The translations under genes and the position numbers were made by a program. Below, in pieces: positions 22,301 to 35,470 of a DNA stretch of 64,000 nt (positions are counted from its first letter, which is position 1; each line of letters opens with the position of its first letter). The notes beneath the pieces are model-generated. The model saw nothing but the letters and a program-made list of their open reading frames with translations. It searched no databases and was not told the origin of the DNA. Origin of the DNA: Linanthus parryae (taxonomy: Eukaryota > Streptophyta > Magnoliopsida > Ericales > Polemoniaceae); NCBI GenBank assembly GCA_023055425.1, contig JALGPY010000010.1:51210165-51274164 (forward strand), written 5' to 3'.

Positions 22301-25300
22301 TTATGTAGTTAATGGGAAAGAACAATGTTTCCAACGGGTACGCGTTACCCAAATTGAGTTTGATTGACGTATATGCATCTCATTTGTGCCACCACTCAAC
22401 ACATACTAGCACTATCTGACATTTTAAGACCAACTCTGATACCTACAACACACGGTCACTTCTCACAACGTCAAGTCTCACAATGTCGATAGTCGGTTAC
22501 ACCCTTATCCCTCGGTGTTCAAGTCCCATGGTTGGGTGTGACCTCAAAACTCCCTGTCTTGTTAAAATGACCCAAATACAACATTAAATCAGAGTTGTCA
22601 TGCTGGGGTGTTATTTCATGGCTAAACTCGTACAATTATCGAGTTTTCATTCGATTTTTTCCCCTTTATGTCACTTAGAGGAGCAAAACTTGAAGAAATT
22701 TCAAAATAACTCCCAGCATTGTCCTTGGCATGTTTTCCAGGACACATGGTGACACCCCGAGTCATTCCATCGACGAAGAAACCAAAATAAGTGGCATTTT
22801 AAAGGGAAATATCTTATAAAGTTTAAGATAGACCCCTCTCTAGGGTTTAGCATTTAAGAAGATGCATCTATTTGTTTAGAATGAGTTGTTGATACTCCAT
22901 CAAATCAATACTCAAAGATGCCTATTTGTGGGTTTTTGGAGGTTGTGCACACTGCCATGCATGGTACAAACACAAGGCAGGCACAAAGTCCTCAAATTGG
23001 GTGCAGAATTGTGTTGGTGATGTAGTTAATGGGAAAGAACAATGTTTCCAACGGGTACGCGTTACCCAAATTGAGTTTGATTGACGTCTATGCATCTCAT
23101 TTGTGCCACCACTCAACACATACTAGCACTATGTGACATTTTAAGACCAACTCTGATACCTACAACACACGGTCACTTCTCACAACGTCAAGTCTCACAA
23201 TGTCGATAGTCGGTTACACCCTTATCCCTCGGTGTTCAAGTCCCATGGTTGGGTGTGACCTCAAAACTCCCTGTCTTGTTAAAATGACCCAAATACAAAA
23301 TTAAATCAGAGTTGGCATGCTGGGGTGACATTTCATGGCTAAACTCGTACAATTATCGAGTTTTCATTCGATTTTTGCCCCTTTATATCACTTAGAGGAG
23401 CAAAACTTGAAGTAATTTCAAAATAACTCCCAGCATTGTCCTTGGCATGTTTTCCAGGACACATGGTGACACCCCGAGTCATTCCATCGACGAAGAAACC
23501 AAAATAAGTGGCATTTTAAAGGGAAATATCTTATAAAGTTTAAGATAGACCCCTCTCTAGGGTTTAGCATTTAAGAAGATGCATCTATTTGTTTAGAATG
23601 AGTTGTTGATACTCCATCAAATCAATACTCAAAGATGCCTATTTGTGGGTTTTTGGAGGTTGTGCACACTGCCATGCATGGTACAAACACAAGGCAGGCA
23701 CAAAGTCCTCAAATTGGGTGCAGAATTGTGTTGGTTATGTAGTTAATGGGAAAGAACAATGTTTCCAACGGGTACGCGTTACCCAAATTGAGTTTGATTG
23801 ACGTATATGCATCTCATTTGTGCCACAACTCAACACATACTAGCACTATGTGACATTTTAAGACCAACTCTGATACCTACAACACACGGTCACTTCTCAC
23901 AACGTCAAGTCTCACAATGTCGATAGTCGGTTACACCCTTATCCCTCGGTGTTCAAGTCCCATGGTTGGGTGTGACCTCAAAACTCCCTGTCTTGTTAAA
24001 ATGACCCAAATACAACATTAAATCAGAGTTGGCATGCTGGGGTGACATTTCATGGCTAAACTCGTACAATTATCGAGTTTTCATTCGATTTTTGCCCCTT
24101 TATGTCACTAAGAGGAGCAAAACTTGAAGTAAATTCAAAATAACTCCCAGCATTGTCCTTGGCATGTTTTCCAGGACACATGGTGACACCCTGAGTCATT
24201 CCATCGACGAAGAAACCCAAATAAGTGGCATTTTAAAGGGAAATATCTTATAAAGTTTAAGATAGACCCCTCTCTAGGGTTTAGCATTTAAGAAGATGCA
24301 TCTATTTGTTTAGAATGAGTTGTTAATACTCCATCAAATCAAGACTCAAAGATGCCTATTTGTGGGTTTTTGGAGGTTGTGCACACTGCCATGCATGGTA
24401 CAAACACAAGGCAGGCACAAAGTCCTCAAATTGGGTACAGAATTGTGTTGGTTATGTAGTTAATGGGAAAGAACAATGTTTCCAACGGGTACGCGTTACC
24501 CAAATTGAGTTTGATTGACGTCTATGCATCTCATTTGTGCCACCACTCAACACATACTAGCACTATGTGACATTTTAAGACCAACTCTGATACCTACAAC
24601 ACACGGTCACTTCTCACAACGTCAAGTCTCACAATGTCGATAGTCGGTTACACCCTTATCCCTCGGTGTTCAAGTCCCATGGTTGGGTGTGACCTCAAAA
24701 CTCCCTGTCTTGTTAAAATGACCCAAATACAACATTAAATCAGAGTTGGCATGCTGGGGTGACATTTCATGGCTAAACTCGTACAATTATCGAGTTTTCA
24801 TTCGATTTTTGCCCCTTTATATCACTTAGAGGAGCAAAACTTGAAGTAATTTCAAAACAACTCCCAGCATTGTCCTTGGCATGTTTTCCAGGACACATGG
24901 TGACACCCCGAGTCATTCCATCGACGAAGAAACCAAAATAAGTGGCATTTTAAAGGGAAATATCTTATAAAGATTAAGATAGACCCCTCTCTAGGGTTTA
25001 GCATTTAAGAAGATGCATCTATTTGTTTAGAATGAGTTGTTGATACTCCATCAAATCAATACTCAAAGATGCCTATTTGTGGGTTTTTGGAGGTTGTGCA
25101 CACTGCCATGCATGGTACAAACACAAGGCAGGCACAAAGTCCTCAAATTGGGTGCAGAATTGTGTTGGTTATGTAGTTAATGGGAAAGAACAATGTTTCC
25201 AACGGGCACGCGTTACCCAAATTGGGTTTGATTGACGTATATGCATCTCATTTGTGCCACCACTCAACACATACTAGCACTATGTGACATTTTAAGACCA

Positions 25301-25830
25301 ACTCTGATACCTACAACACACGGTCACTTCTCACAACGTCAAGTCTCACAATGTCGATAGTCGGTTACACCCTTATCCCTCGGTGTTCAAGTCCCATGGT
25401 TGGGTGTGACCTCAAAACTCCCTGTCTTGTTAAAATAACCCAAATACAACATTAAATCAGAGTTGTCATGCTGGGGTGACATTTCATGGCTAAACTCGTA
25501 CAATTATCGAGTTTTCATTCGATTTTTGCCCCTTTATGTCACTTAGAGGAGCAAAACTTGATGTAATTTCAAAATAACTCCCAGCATTGTCCTTGGCATG
25601 TTTTCCACGACACATGGTGACACCCCGAGTCATTCCATCGACGAAGAAACCAAAATAAGTGGCATTTTAAAGGGAAATATCTTATAAAGTTTAAGATAGA
25701 CCCCTCTCTAGGGTTTAGCATTTAAGAAGATGCATCTATTTGTTTAGAATGAGTTGTTGATACTCCATCAAATCAATACTCAAAGATGCCTATTTGTGGG
25801 TTTTTGGAGGTTGTGCACACTGCCATGCAT
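16400..25830. repeat. Higher-order dimer block (1434 bp period) in the satellite
   Basis: A diagnostic variant, GACGTATATGCAT in place of GACGTCTATGCAT, occurs at about 16632, 18065, 19498, 20932, 22366, 23801 and 25235, that is every second monomer at 1433-1434 bp. In most of these units it travels with TTATTTCATGG in place of ACATTTCATGG further along the same monomer. The alternate monomers share their own variants, for example a GGTGATG versus GGTTATG difference. This shows amplification of a two-monomer unit. Confidence 0.88.
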
Positions 25831-28650
25831 GGTACAAACACAAGGCAGGCACAAAGTCCTCAAATTGGGTGCATAATTGTGTTGGTGATGTAGTTAATGG
25901 GAAAGAACAATGTTTCCAACGGGTACGCGTTACCCAAATTGAGTTTGATTGACGTCTATGCATCTCATTTGTGCCACCACTCAACACATACTAGCACTAT
26001 GTGACATTTTAAGACCAACTCTGATACCTACAACACACGGTCACTTATCACAACGTCAAGTCTCACAATGTCGATAGTCGGTTACACCCTTATCCCTCGG
26101 TGTTCAAGTCCCATGGTTGGGTGTGACCTCAAAACTCCCTGTCTTGTTAAAATGACCCAAATACAACATTAAATCAGAGTTGGCATGCTGGGGTGACATT
26201 TCATGGCTAAACTCGTACAATTATCGAGTTTTCATTCGATTTTTACCCCTTTATGTCACTTAGAGGAGCAAAACTTGAAGTAATTTCAAAATAACCACCA
26301 GCATTGTCCTTGGCATGTTTTCCAGGACACATGGTGACACCCCGAGTCATTCCATCGACGAAGAAACCAAAATCAGTGGCATTTTAAAGGGAAATATCTT
26401 ATAAAGTTTAAGATAGACCCCTCTCTAGGGTTTAGCATTTAAGAAGATGCATCTATTTGTTTAGAATGAGTTGTTAATACTCCATCAAATCAATACTCAA
26501 AAATGCCTATTTGTGGGTTTTTGGAGGTTGTGCACACTGCCATGCATGGTACAAACACAAGGCAGGCACAAAGTCCTCCAATTGGGTACAGAATTGTGTT
26601 GGTGATGTAGTTAATGGGAATAAACAATGTTTCCAACGGGTACGCGTTACCCAAATTGAGTTTGATTGACGTCTATGCATCTCATTTGTGCCACCACTCA
26701 ACACATACTAGCACTATGTGACATTTTAAGACCAACTCTTATACCTACAACACACGGTCACTTCTCACAACGTCAAGTCTCACAATGTCGATAGTCGGTT
26801 ACACCCTTATCCCTCGGTGTTCAAGTCCCATGGTTGGGTGTGACCTCAAAACTCCCTGTCTTGTTAAAATGACCCAAATACAACATTAAATCAGAGTTGT
26901 CATGCTGTGGTGACATTGCATGGCTAAACTCGTACAATTATCGAGTTTTCATTCGATTTTTGCCCCTTTATGTCACTTAGAGGAGCAAAACTTGAAGTAA
27001 TTTCAAAATAACTCCCAGCATTGTCCTTGGCATGTTTTCCACGACACATGGTGACACCCCGAGTCATTCCATCGACGAAGAAACCAAAATAAGTGGCATT
27101 TTAAAGGGAAATATCTTATAAAGTTTAAGATAGACCCCTCTCTAGGGTTTAGCATTTAAGAAGATGCATCTATTTGTTTAGAATGAGTTGTTGATACTCC
27201 ATCAAATCAATACTCAAAGATGCCTATTTGTGGGTTTTTGGAGGTTGTGCACACTGCCATGCATGGTACAAACACAAGGCAGGCACAAAGTCCTCAAATT
27301 GGGTGCATAATTGTGTTGGTGATGTAGTTAATGGGAAAGAACAATGTTTCCAACGGGTACGCGTTACCCAAATTGAGTTTGATTGACGTCTATGCATCTC
27401 ATTTGTGCCACCACTCAACACATACTAGCACTATGTGACATTTTAAGACCAACTCTGATACCTACAACACACGGTCACTTATCACAACGTCAAGTCTCAC
27501 AATGTCGATAGTCGGTTACACCCTTATCCCTCGGTGTTCAAGTCCCATGGTTGGGTGTGACCTCAAAACTCCCTGTCTTGTTAAAATGACCCAAATACAA
27601 CATTAAATCAGAGTTGGCATGCTGGGGTGACATTTCATGGCTAAACTCGTACAATTATCGAGTTTTCATTCGATTTTTACCCCTTTATGTCACTTAGAGG
27701 AGCAAAATTTGAAGTAATTTCAAAATAACCACCAGCATTGTCCTTGGCATGTTTTCCAGGACACATGGTGACACCCCGAGTCATTCCATCGACGAAGAAA
27801 CCAAAATCAGTGGCATTTTAAAGGGAAATATCTTATAAAGTTTAAGATAGACCCCTCTCTAGGGTTTAGCATTTAAGAAGATGCATCTATTTGTTTAGAA
27901 TGAGTTGTTAATACTCCATCAAATCAATACTCAAAAATGCCTATTTGTGGGTTTTTGGAGGTTGTGCACACTGCCATGCATGGTACAAACACAAGGCAGG
28001 CACAAAGTCCTCCAATTGGGTACAGAATTGTGTTGGTGATGTAGTTAATGGGAATAAACAATGTTTCCAACGGGTACGCGTTACCCAAATTGAGTTTGAT
28101 TGACGTCTATGCATCTCATTTGTGCCACCACTCAACACATACTAGCACTATGTGACATTTTAAGACCAACTCTGATACCTACAACACACGGTCACTTCTC
28201 ACAACGTCAAGTCTCACAATGTCGATAGTCGGTTACACCCTTATCCCTCGGTGTTCAATTCCCATGGTTGGGTGTGACCTCAAAACTCCCTGTCTTGTTA
28301 AAATGACCCAAATACAACATTAAATCAGAGTTGGCATGCTGTGGTGACATTGCATGGCTAAACTCGTACAATTATCGAGTTTTCATTCGATTTTTGCCCC
28401 TTTATGTCACTTAGAGGAGCAAAACTTGAAGTAATTTCAAAATAACTCCCAGCATTGTCCTTGGCATGTTTTCCAGGACACATGGTGACACCCCGAGTCA
28501 TTCCATCGACGAAGAAACCAAAATAAGTGGCATTTTAAAGGGAAATATCTTATAAAGTTTAAGATAGACCCCTCTCTAGGGTTTAGCATTTAAGAAGATG
28601 CATCTATTTGTTCAGAATGAGTTGTTAACACTCCATCAAATCAAGACTCA
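25790..28650. repeat. Second higher-order dimer, two copies
   Basis: Monomers starting near 25790 and 27224 share GCATAATTG, CACTTATCAC, TAACCACCAGC and CCAAAATCAGTGG variants. Those near 26507 and 27941 share CCTCCAATTGGG, AATAAACAATG and GCTGTGGTGACATTGC. Both pairs are 1434 bp apart, so a two-monomer block was duplicated independently of the 16.4-25.8 kb block. Confidence 0.82.
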
Positions 28651-31600
28651 AAGATGCCCATTTGTAGGTTTTTGGAGGTTGTGCACACTGCCATGCATAC
28701 AAATACAAGGCAGGCACAAAGTCCTCAAATTAGGTACATAATTGTGTTGGTGATGTAGTTAATGGGAAAGAACAATGTTTCCAACGGGTACGCGTTACCC
28801 AAATTGAGTTTGATTGACGTCTATGCATCTCATTTGTGCCACCACTCAACACATACTAGCACTATGTGACATTTTAAGACCAACTCTGATACCTACAACA
28901 CACGGTCACTTCTCACAACGTCAAGTCTCACAATGTCGATAGTCGGTTACACCCTTATCCCTCTGTGTTCAAGTCCCATGGTTGGGTGTGACCTCAAAAC
29001 TCCCTGTCTTGTTAAAATGACCCAAATACAACATTAAATCAGAGTTGGCATGCTGGGGTGACATTTCATGGCTAAACTCGTACAATTATCGAGTTTTCAT
29101 TCGATTTTTGCCCCTTTATGTCACTTAGAGGAGCAAAACTTGAAGTAAATTCAAAATAACTCCCAGCATTGTCCTTGGCATGTTTTCCAGGACACATGGT
29201 GACACCCTGAGTCATTCCATCGATGAAGAAACCCAAATAAGTGGCATTTTAAAGGGAAATATCTTATAAAGTTTAAGATAGACCCCTCTCTAGGGTTTAG
29301 CATTTAAGAAGATGCATCTATTTGTTTAGAATGAGTTGTTAATACTCCATCAAATCAATACTCAAAAATGCCTATTTGTGGGTTTTTGGAGGTTGTGCAC
29401 ACTGCCATGCATGGTACAAACACAAGGCAGGCACAAAGTCCTCAAATTGGGTACAGAATTGTGTTGGTGATGTAGTTAATGGGAAAGAACAATGTTTCCA
29501 ACGGGTACGCGTTACCCAAATTGAGTTTGATTGACGTCTATGCATCTCATTTGTGCCACCACTCAACACATACTAGCACTATGTGACATTTTAAGACCAA
29601 CTCTGATACCTACAACACACGGTCACTTCTTACAACGTCAAGTCTCACAATGTCGATAGTCGGTTACACCCTTATCCCTCGGTGTTCAAGTCCCATGGTT
29701 GGGTGTGACCTCAAAACTCCCTGTCTTGTTAAAATGACCCAAATACAACATTAAATCAGAGTTGGCATGCTGGGGTGACATTTCTTGGCTAAACTCGTAC
29801 AATTATCGAGTTTTCATTCGATTTTTGCCCCTTTATGTCTTTTAGAGGAGCAAAACTTGAAGTAATTTCAAAATAACTCCCAGCATTGTCCTTGGCATGT
29901 TTTCCAGGACACATGGTGACACCCCGAGTCATTCCATCGACGAAGAAACCAAAATCAGTGGCATTTTAAAGGGAAATATCTTATAAAGTTTAAGATAGAC
30001 CCCTCTCTAGGGTTTAGCATTTAAGAAGATGCATCTATTTGTTTAAAATGAGTTGTTGATACTCCATCAAATCAATACTCAAAGATGCCTATTTGTGGGT
30101 TTTTGGAGGTTGTGCACACTGCCATGCATGGTACAAACACAAGGCAGGCACAAAGTCCTCAAATTGGGTGCAGAATTGTGTTGGTGATGTAGTTAATGGG
30201 AAAGAACAATGTTTCCAACGGGTACGCGTTACCCAAATTGAGTTTGATTGACGTCTATGCATCTCATTTGTGCCACCACTCAACACATACTAGCACTATG
30301 TGACATTTTAAGACCAACTCTGATACCTACAACACACGGTCACTTCTCACAACGTCAAGTCTCACAATGTCGATAGTCGGTTACACCCTTATCCCTCGGT
30401 GTTCAAGTCCCATGGTTGGGTGTGACCTCAAAACTCCCTGTCTTGTTAAAATGACCCAAATACAACATTAAATCAGAGTTGGCATGCTGGGGTGACATTT
30501 CATGGCTAAACTCGTACAATTATCGAGTTTTCATTCGATTTTTACCCCTTTATGTCACTTAGAGGAGCAAAACTTGAAGTAATTTCAAAATAACCACCAG
30601 CATTGTCCTTGGCATGTTTTCCAGGACACATGGTGACACCCCGAGTCATTCCATCGACAAAGAAACCAAAATAAGTGGCATTTTAAAGGGAAATATCTTA
30701 TAAAGTTTAAGATAGACCCCTCTCTAGGGTTTAACATTTAAGAAGATGCATCTATTTGTTTAGAATGAGTTGTTAATACTCCATCAAATCAATACTCAAA
30801 GATGCCTATTTGTGGGTTTTTGGAAGTTGTGCACACTGCCATGCATGGTACAAACACAAGGCAGGCACAAAGTCCTCAAATTGGGTACAGAATTGTGTTG
30901 GTGATGTAGTTAATGGGAATAAACAATGTTTCCAACGGGTACGCGTTACCCAAATTGAGTTTGATTGATGTCTATGCATCTCATTTGTGCCACCACTCAA
31001 CACATACTAGCACTATGTGACATTTTAAGACCAACTCTGATACCTACAACACACGGTCACTTCTCACAACGTCAAGTCTCACAATGTCGATAGTCGGTTA
31101 CACCCTTATCCCTCGGTGTTCAAGTCCCATGGTTGGGTGTGACCTCAAAACTCCCTGTCTTGTTAAAATGACCCAAATACAACATTAAATCATAGTTGGC
31201 ATGCTGGGGTGACATTGCATGGCTAAACTCGTACAATTATCGAGTTTTCATTCGATTTTTGCCCCTTTATGTCACTTAGAGGAGCAAAACTTGAAGTAAT
31301 TTCAAAATAACTCCCAGCATTGTCCTTGGCATGTTTTCCAGGACACATGGTGACACCCCGAGTCATTCCATCGACGAAGAAACCAAAATAAGTGGCATTT
31401 TAAAGGGAAATATCTTATAAAGTTTAAGATAGACCCCTCTCTAGGGTTTAGCATTTAAGAAGATGCATCTATTTGTTCAGAATGAGTTGTTAATACTCCA
31501 TCAAATCAAGACTCAAAGATGCCCATTTGTGGGTTTTTGGAGGTTGTGCACACTGCCATGCATACAAATACAAGGCAAGCACAAAGTCCTCAAATTAGGT

Positions 31601-34380
31601 ACATAATTGTGTTGGTGATGTAGTTAATGGGAAAGAACAATGTTTCCAACGGGTACGCGTTACCCAAATTGAGTATGATTGACGTCTATGCATCTCATTT
31701 GTGCCACCACTCAACACATACTAGCACTATGTGACATTTTAAGACCAACTCTGATACCTACAACACACGGTCACTTCTCACAACGTCAAGTCTCACAATG
31801 TCGATAGTCGGTTACACCCTTATCCCTCTGTGTTCAAGTCCCATGGTTGGGTGTGACCTCAAAACTCCCTGTCTTGTTAAAATGACCCAAATACAACATT
31901 AAGTCAGAGTTGGCATGCTGGGGTGACATTTCATGGCTAAACTCGTACAATTATCGAGTTTTCATTCGATTTTTGCCCCTTTATGTCACTTAGAGGAGCA
32001 AAACTTGAAGTAAATTCAAAATAACTCCCAGCATTGTCCTTGGCATGTTTTCCAGGACACATGATGACACCCTGAGTCATTCCATCGATGAAGAAACCCA
32101 AATAAGTGGCATTTTAAAGGGAAATATCTTATAAAGTTTAAGATAGACCCCTCTCTAGGGTTTAGCATTTAAGAAGATGCATCTATTTGTTTAGAATGAG
32201 TTGTTAATACTCCATCAAATCAATACTCAAAAATGCCTATTTGTGGGTTTTTGGAGGTTGTGCACACTGCCATGGATGGTACAAACACAAGGCAGGCACA
32301 AAGTCCTCAAATTGGGTACAGAATTGTGTTGGTGATGTAGTTAATGGGAAAGAACAATGTTTCCAACGGGTACGCGTTACACAAATTGAGTTTGATTGAC
32401 GTCTATGCATCTCATTTGTGCCACCACTCAACACATACTAGCACTATGTGACATTTTAAGACCAACTCTGATACCTACAACACACGGTCACTTCTCACAA
32501 CGTCAAGTCTCACAATGTCGATAGTCGGTTACACCCTTATCCCTCGGTGTTCAAGTCCCATGGTTGGGTGTGACCTCAAAACTCCCTATCTTGTTAAAAT
32601 GACCCAAATACAACATTAAATCAGAGTTGGCATGCTGGGGTGACATTTCATGGCTAAACTCGTACAATTATCGAGTTTTCATTCGATTTTTTCCCCTTTA
32701 TGTCACTTAGAGGAGCAAAACTTGAAGTAATTTCAAAATAACCACCAGCATTGTCCTTGGCATGTTTTCCAGGACACATGGTGACACCCCGAGTCATTCC
32801 ATCGACGAAGAAACCAAAATAAGTGGCATTTTAAAGGGAAATATCTTATAAAGTTTAAGATAGACCCCTCTCTAGGGTTTAGCATTTAAGAAGATGCATC
32901 TATTTGTTTAGAATTAGTTGTTAATACTCCATCAAATCAAGACTCAAAGATGCCTATTTGTGGGTTTTTGGAGGTTGTGCACACTGCCATGCATGGTACA
33001 AACACAAGGCAGGCACAAAGTGCTCAAATTGGGTACAGAATTGTGTTGGTGATGTAGTTAATGGGAAAGAACAATGTTTCCAACGGGTACATGTTACCCA
33101 AATTGAGTTTGATTGACGTCTATGCATCTCATTTGTGCCACCACTCAACACATACTAGCACTATGTGAAATTTCAAGACGAAATCTGATACCTACAACCC
33201 ACGGTCACTTCTCACAACGTCAAGTCTCACAATGTCGATAGTCGGTTACACCCTTATCCCTCGGTGTTCAAGTCCCATGGTTGGGTGTGACCTCAAAACT
33301 CCCTGTCTTGTTAAAATGACCCAAATACAACATTAAATCAGAGTTGTCATGCTGGGGTGTTATTTCATGGCTAAACTCGTACAATTATCGAGTTTTCATT
33401 CGATTTTTGCCCCTTTATGTCACTTAGAGGAGCAAAACTTGAAGTAATTTCAAAATAACTCCCAGCATTGTCCTTGGCATGTTTTCCAGGACACATGGTG
33501 ACACCCCGAGTCATTCCATCGACGAAGAAACAAAAATAAGTGGCATTTTAAAGGGAAATATCTTATAAAGTTTAAGATAGACCCCTCTCTAGGGTTTAGC
33601 ATTTAAGAAGATGCATCTATTTGTTTAGAATGAGTTGTTAATACTCCATCAAATCAAGACTCAAAGATGCCTATTTGTGGGTTTTTGGAGGTTTTGAACA
33701 CTGCCATGCATGGTACAAACACAAGGCAGGCACAAAGTCCTCAAATTGGGTACATAATTGTGTTGGTGATTTAGTTAATGGGAAAGAACAATGTTTCCAA
33801 CGGGTACGCGTTACCCAAATTGAGTTTGATTGACGTCTATGCATATCATTTGTGCCACCACTCAACACATACTAGCACTATGTGACATTTTAAGACCAAC
33901 TCTGATACCTACAACACACGGTCACTTCTCACAACGTCAAGTCTCACAATGTCGATAGTCGGTTATACCCTTATCCCTCGGTGTTCAAGTCCCATGGTTG
34001 GGTGTAACCTCAAAACTCCCTGTCTTGTTAAAATGACCCAAATACAACATTAAATCAGAGTTGGCATGCTGGGGTGACATTTCATGGCTAAACTCGTACA
34101 ATTATCGAGTTTTCATTCGATTTTTGCCCCTTTATGTCACTTAGAGGAGCAAAACTTGAAGTAATTTCAAAATAACTCCCAGCATTGTCCTTGGCATGTT
34201 TTCCAGGACACATGGTGACACCCTGAGTCATTCCATTGACGAAGAAACCAAAATAAGTGGCATTTTAAAGGGAAATATCTTATAAAGTTTAAGATAGACC
34301 CCTCTTTAGGGTTTAGCATTTAAGAAGATGCATCTATTTGTTTAGAATGAGTTGTTAATACTCCATCAAATCAATACTCA
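28650..34380. repeat. Four-monomer higher-order unit (~2865 bp) in the satellite
   Basis: The rare variant CATGCATACAAATACAAGG occurs at about 28696 and 31560, and the CTCTGTGTTCAAG, ATTGATGAAGAAACCCAAAT-type and AATACTCAAAAATGCC variants follow it at the same offsets in both. The spacing of about 2865 bp equals four monomers less 3 bases. A diverged relative of this monomer is near 15076 (CATGCATATAAATACAAGG). Confidence 0.72.
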
Positions 34381-35102
34381 AAGATGCCTATTTGTGGGTT
34401 TTTGGAGGTTGTGCACACTGCCATGCATGGTACAAACACAAGGCAGGCACAAAGTCCTCAAATTGGGTACAGAATTGTGTTGGTTATGTTGTTAATGGGA
34501 AAGAACAATGTTTCCAACGGGTACGCGTTACCCAAATTGAGTTTGATTGACGTCTATGCATCTCATTTGTGCCACCACTCAACACATACTAGCACTATGT
34601 GACATTTTAAGACCAACTCTGATACCTACAACACACGGTCACTTCTTACAACGTCAAGTCTCACAATGTCGATAGTCGGTTACACCCTTATCCCTCGGTG
34701 TTCAAGTCCCATGGTTGGGTGTGACCTCAAAACTCCCTGTCTTGTTAAAATGACCCAAATACAACATTAAATCAGAGTTGGCATGCTGGGGTGACATTTC
34801 ATGGCTAAACTCATACAATTATCGAGTTTTCATTCGATTTTTGCCCCTTTATGTCACTTAGAGGAGCAAAACTTGAAGTAATTTCAAAATAACTATCAGC
34901 ATTGTTCGTGGCATGTTTTCCAGGACACATGGTGACACCCCGAGTCATTCCATCGACGAAGAAACCAAAATAAGTGGCATTTTAAAGGGAAATATCTTAT
35001 AAAGTTTAAGATAGACCCCTCTCTAGCGTTTAGCATTTAAGAAGATACATGCATTTTTTTAGAATGAGTTGCTAATACTCCATCAAATCAATACTCAAAG
35101 AT

Positions 35103-35470
35103 ACATTAGAAATATTTTTTTTTGCTTTCCTTTTAAATATTTCATACTAAGTGCCATAATTTTGGGGAACATTTTGAAATTTTTGAATTTCATGAACGAA
35201 AATAATAATTTGAAATTTTAAAAAACGTGAGAGAGTGGTCCAATCAAATCAACCGCCTCAACTGCCACTCATAGCCCACCTTGCCTTTAATTTTGGAACA
35301 GTTCCATTTGCAGAGTCCTTCTAGTAATTGACTATGTGGTTGCAGTTTCAATCAATTTTCTGAAACTGACGAATCTCTCTCTCTCTCTCTCTCTCTGTCT
35401 GTCTCTCTCTCTCCACCATCTTCATCTTCTCCATCTTCATCTCTTCTCCTTCAATCAACATACAGAATCC
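35103..35470 (+). other. Transition from satellite to Ulp1 gene, with CT-rich leader
   Basis: Satellite similarity ends at 35102. The next 250 bases are AT-rich with no recognisable feature. A CT microsatellite with GTCT interruptions (about 35372-35412) and a pyrimidine-rich stretch follow up to the first ATG at 35471. Such leaders are common 5'UTRs in plants. The frame is open upstream of 35471, but no upstream ATG gives a better start. Confidence 0.5.

Larger units (their letters stand above)
8629..35102. repeat. Tandem satellite array, 37 monomers of ~717 bp
   Basis: The string GGTACAAACACAAGGCAGGC recurs every ~717 bp: about 8629, 9346, 10063, 10779 and so on to about 34428. Copies align over their whole length with few substitutions and rare 1-3 base indels; the last monomer ends about 45 bases short at 35102. 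The first monomer starts exactly at the retrotransposon LTR end. Each monomer holds the inverted pair GGGTACGCGTTACCC, a CTCTAGGGTTTAG string resembling plant telomere repeat, and a TGTTCAAGTCC box. A 65-codon minus ORF exists in many copies but is broken in others, so the array is judged non-coding. Family identity is unknown to me; a pericentromeric or subtelomeric satellite is possible. Confidence 0.97.

Noticed and set aside
10022..34602. 65-76 codon ORFs recurring in many satellite monomers (mostly minus strand)
   Set aside because: They follow the repeat period, are interrupted in over half of the 37 monomers by single-base changes, and show no family features. They are chance ORFs copied by the satellite.
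8629..35102. CRISPR-like or rDNA spacer array
   Set aside because: Units are 717 bp with no unique spacers and no rRNA genes nearby; this is eukaryotic satellite.
35103..35470. Left terminus of a CACTA or Mutator element before the Ulp1 gene
   Set aside because: Looked for an inverse match to the 41465 end and for long terminal inverted repeats; only an 8-base AGTGGTCC match was seen, which is not sufficient.
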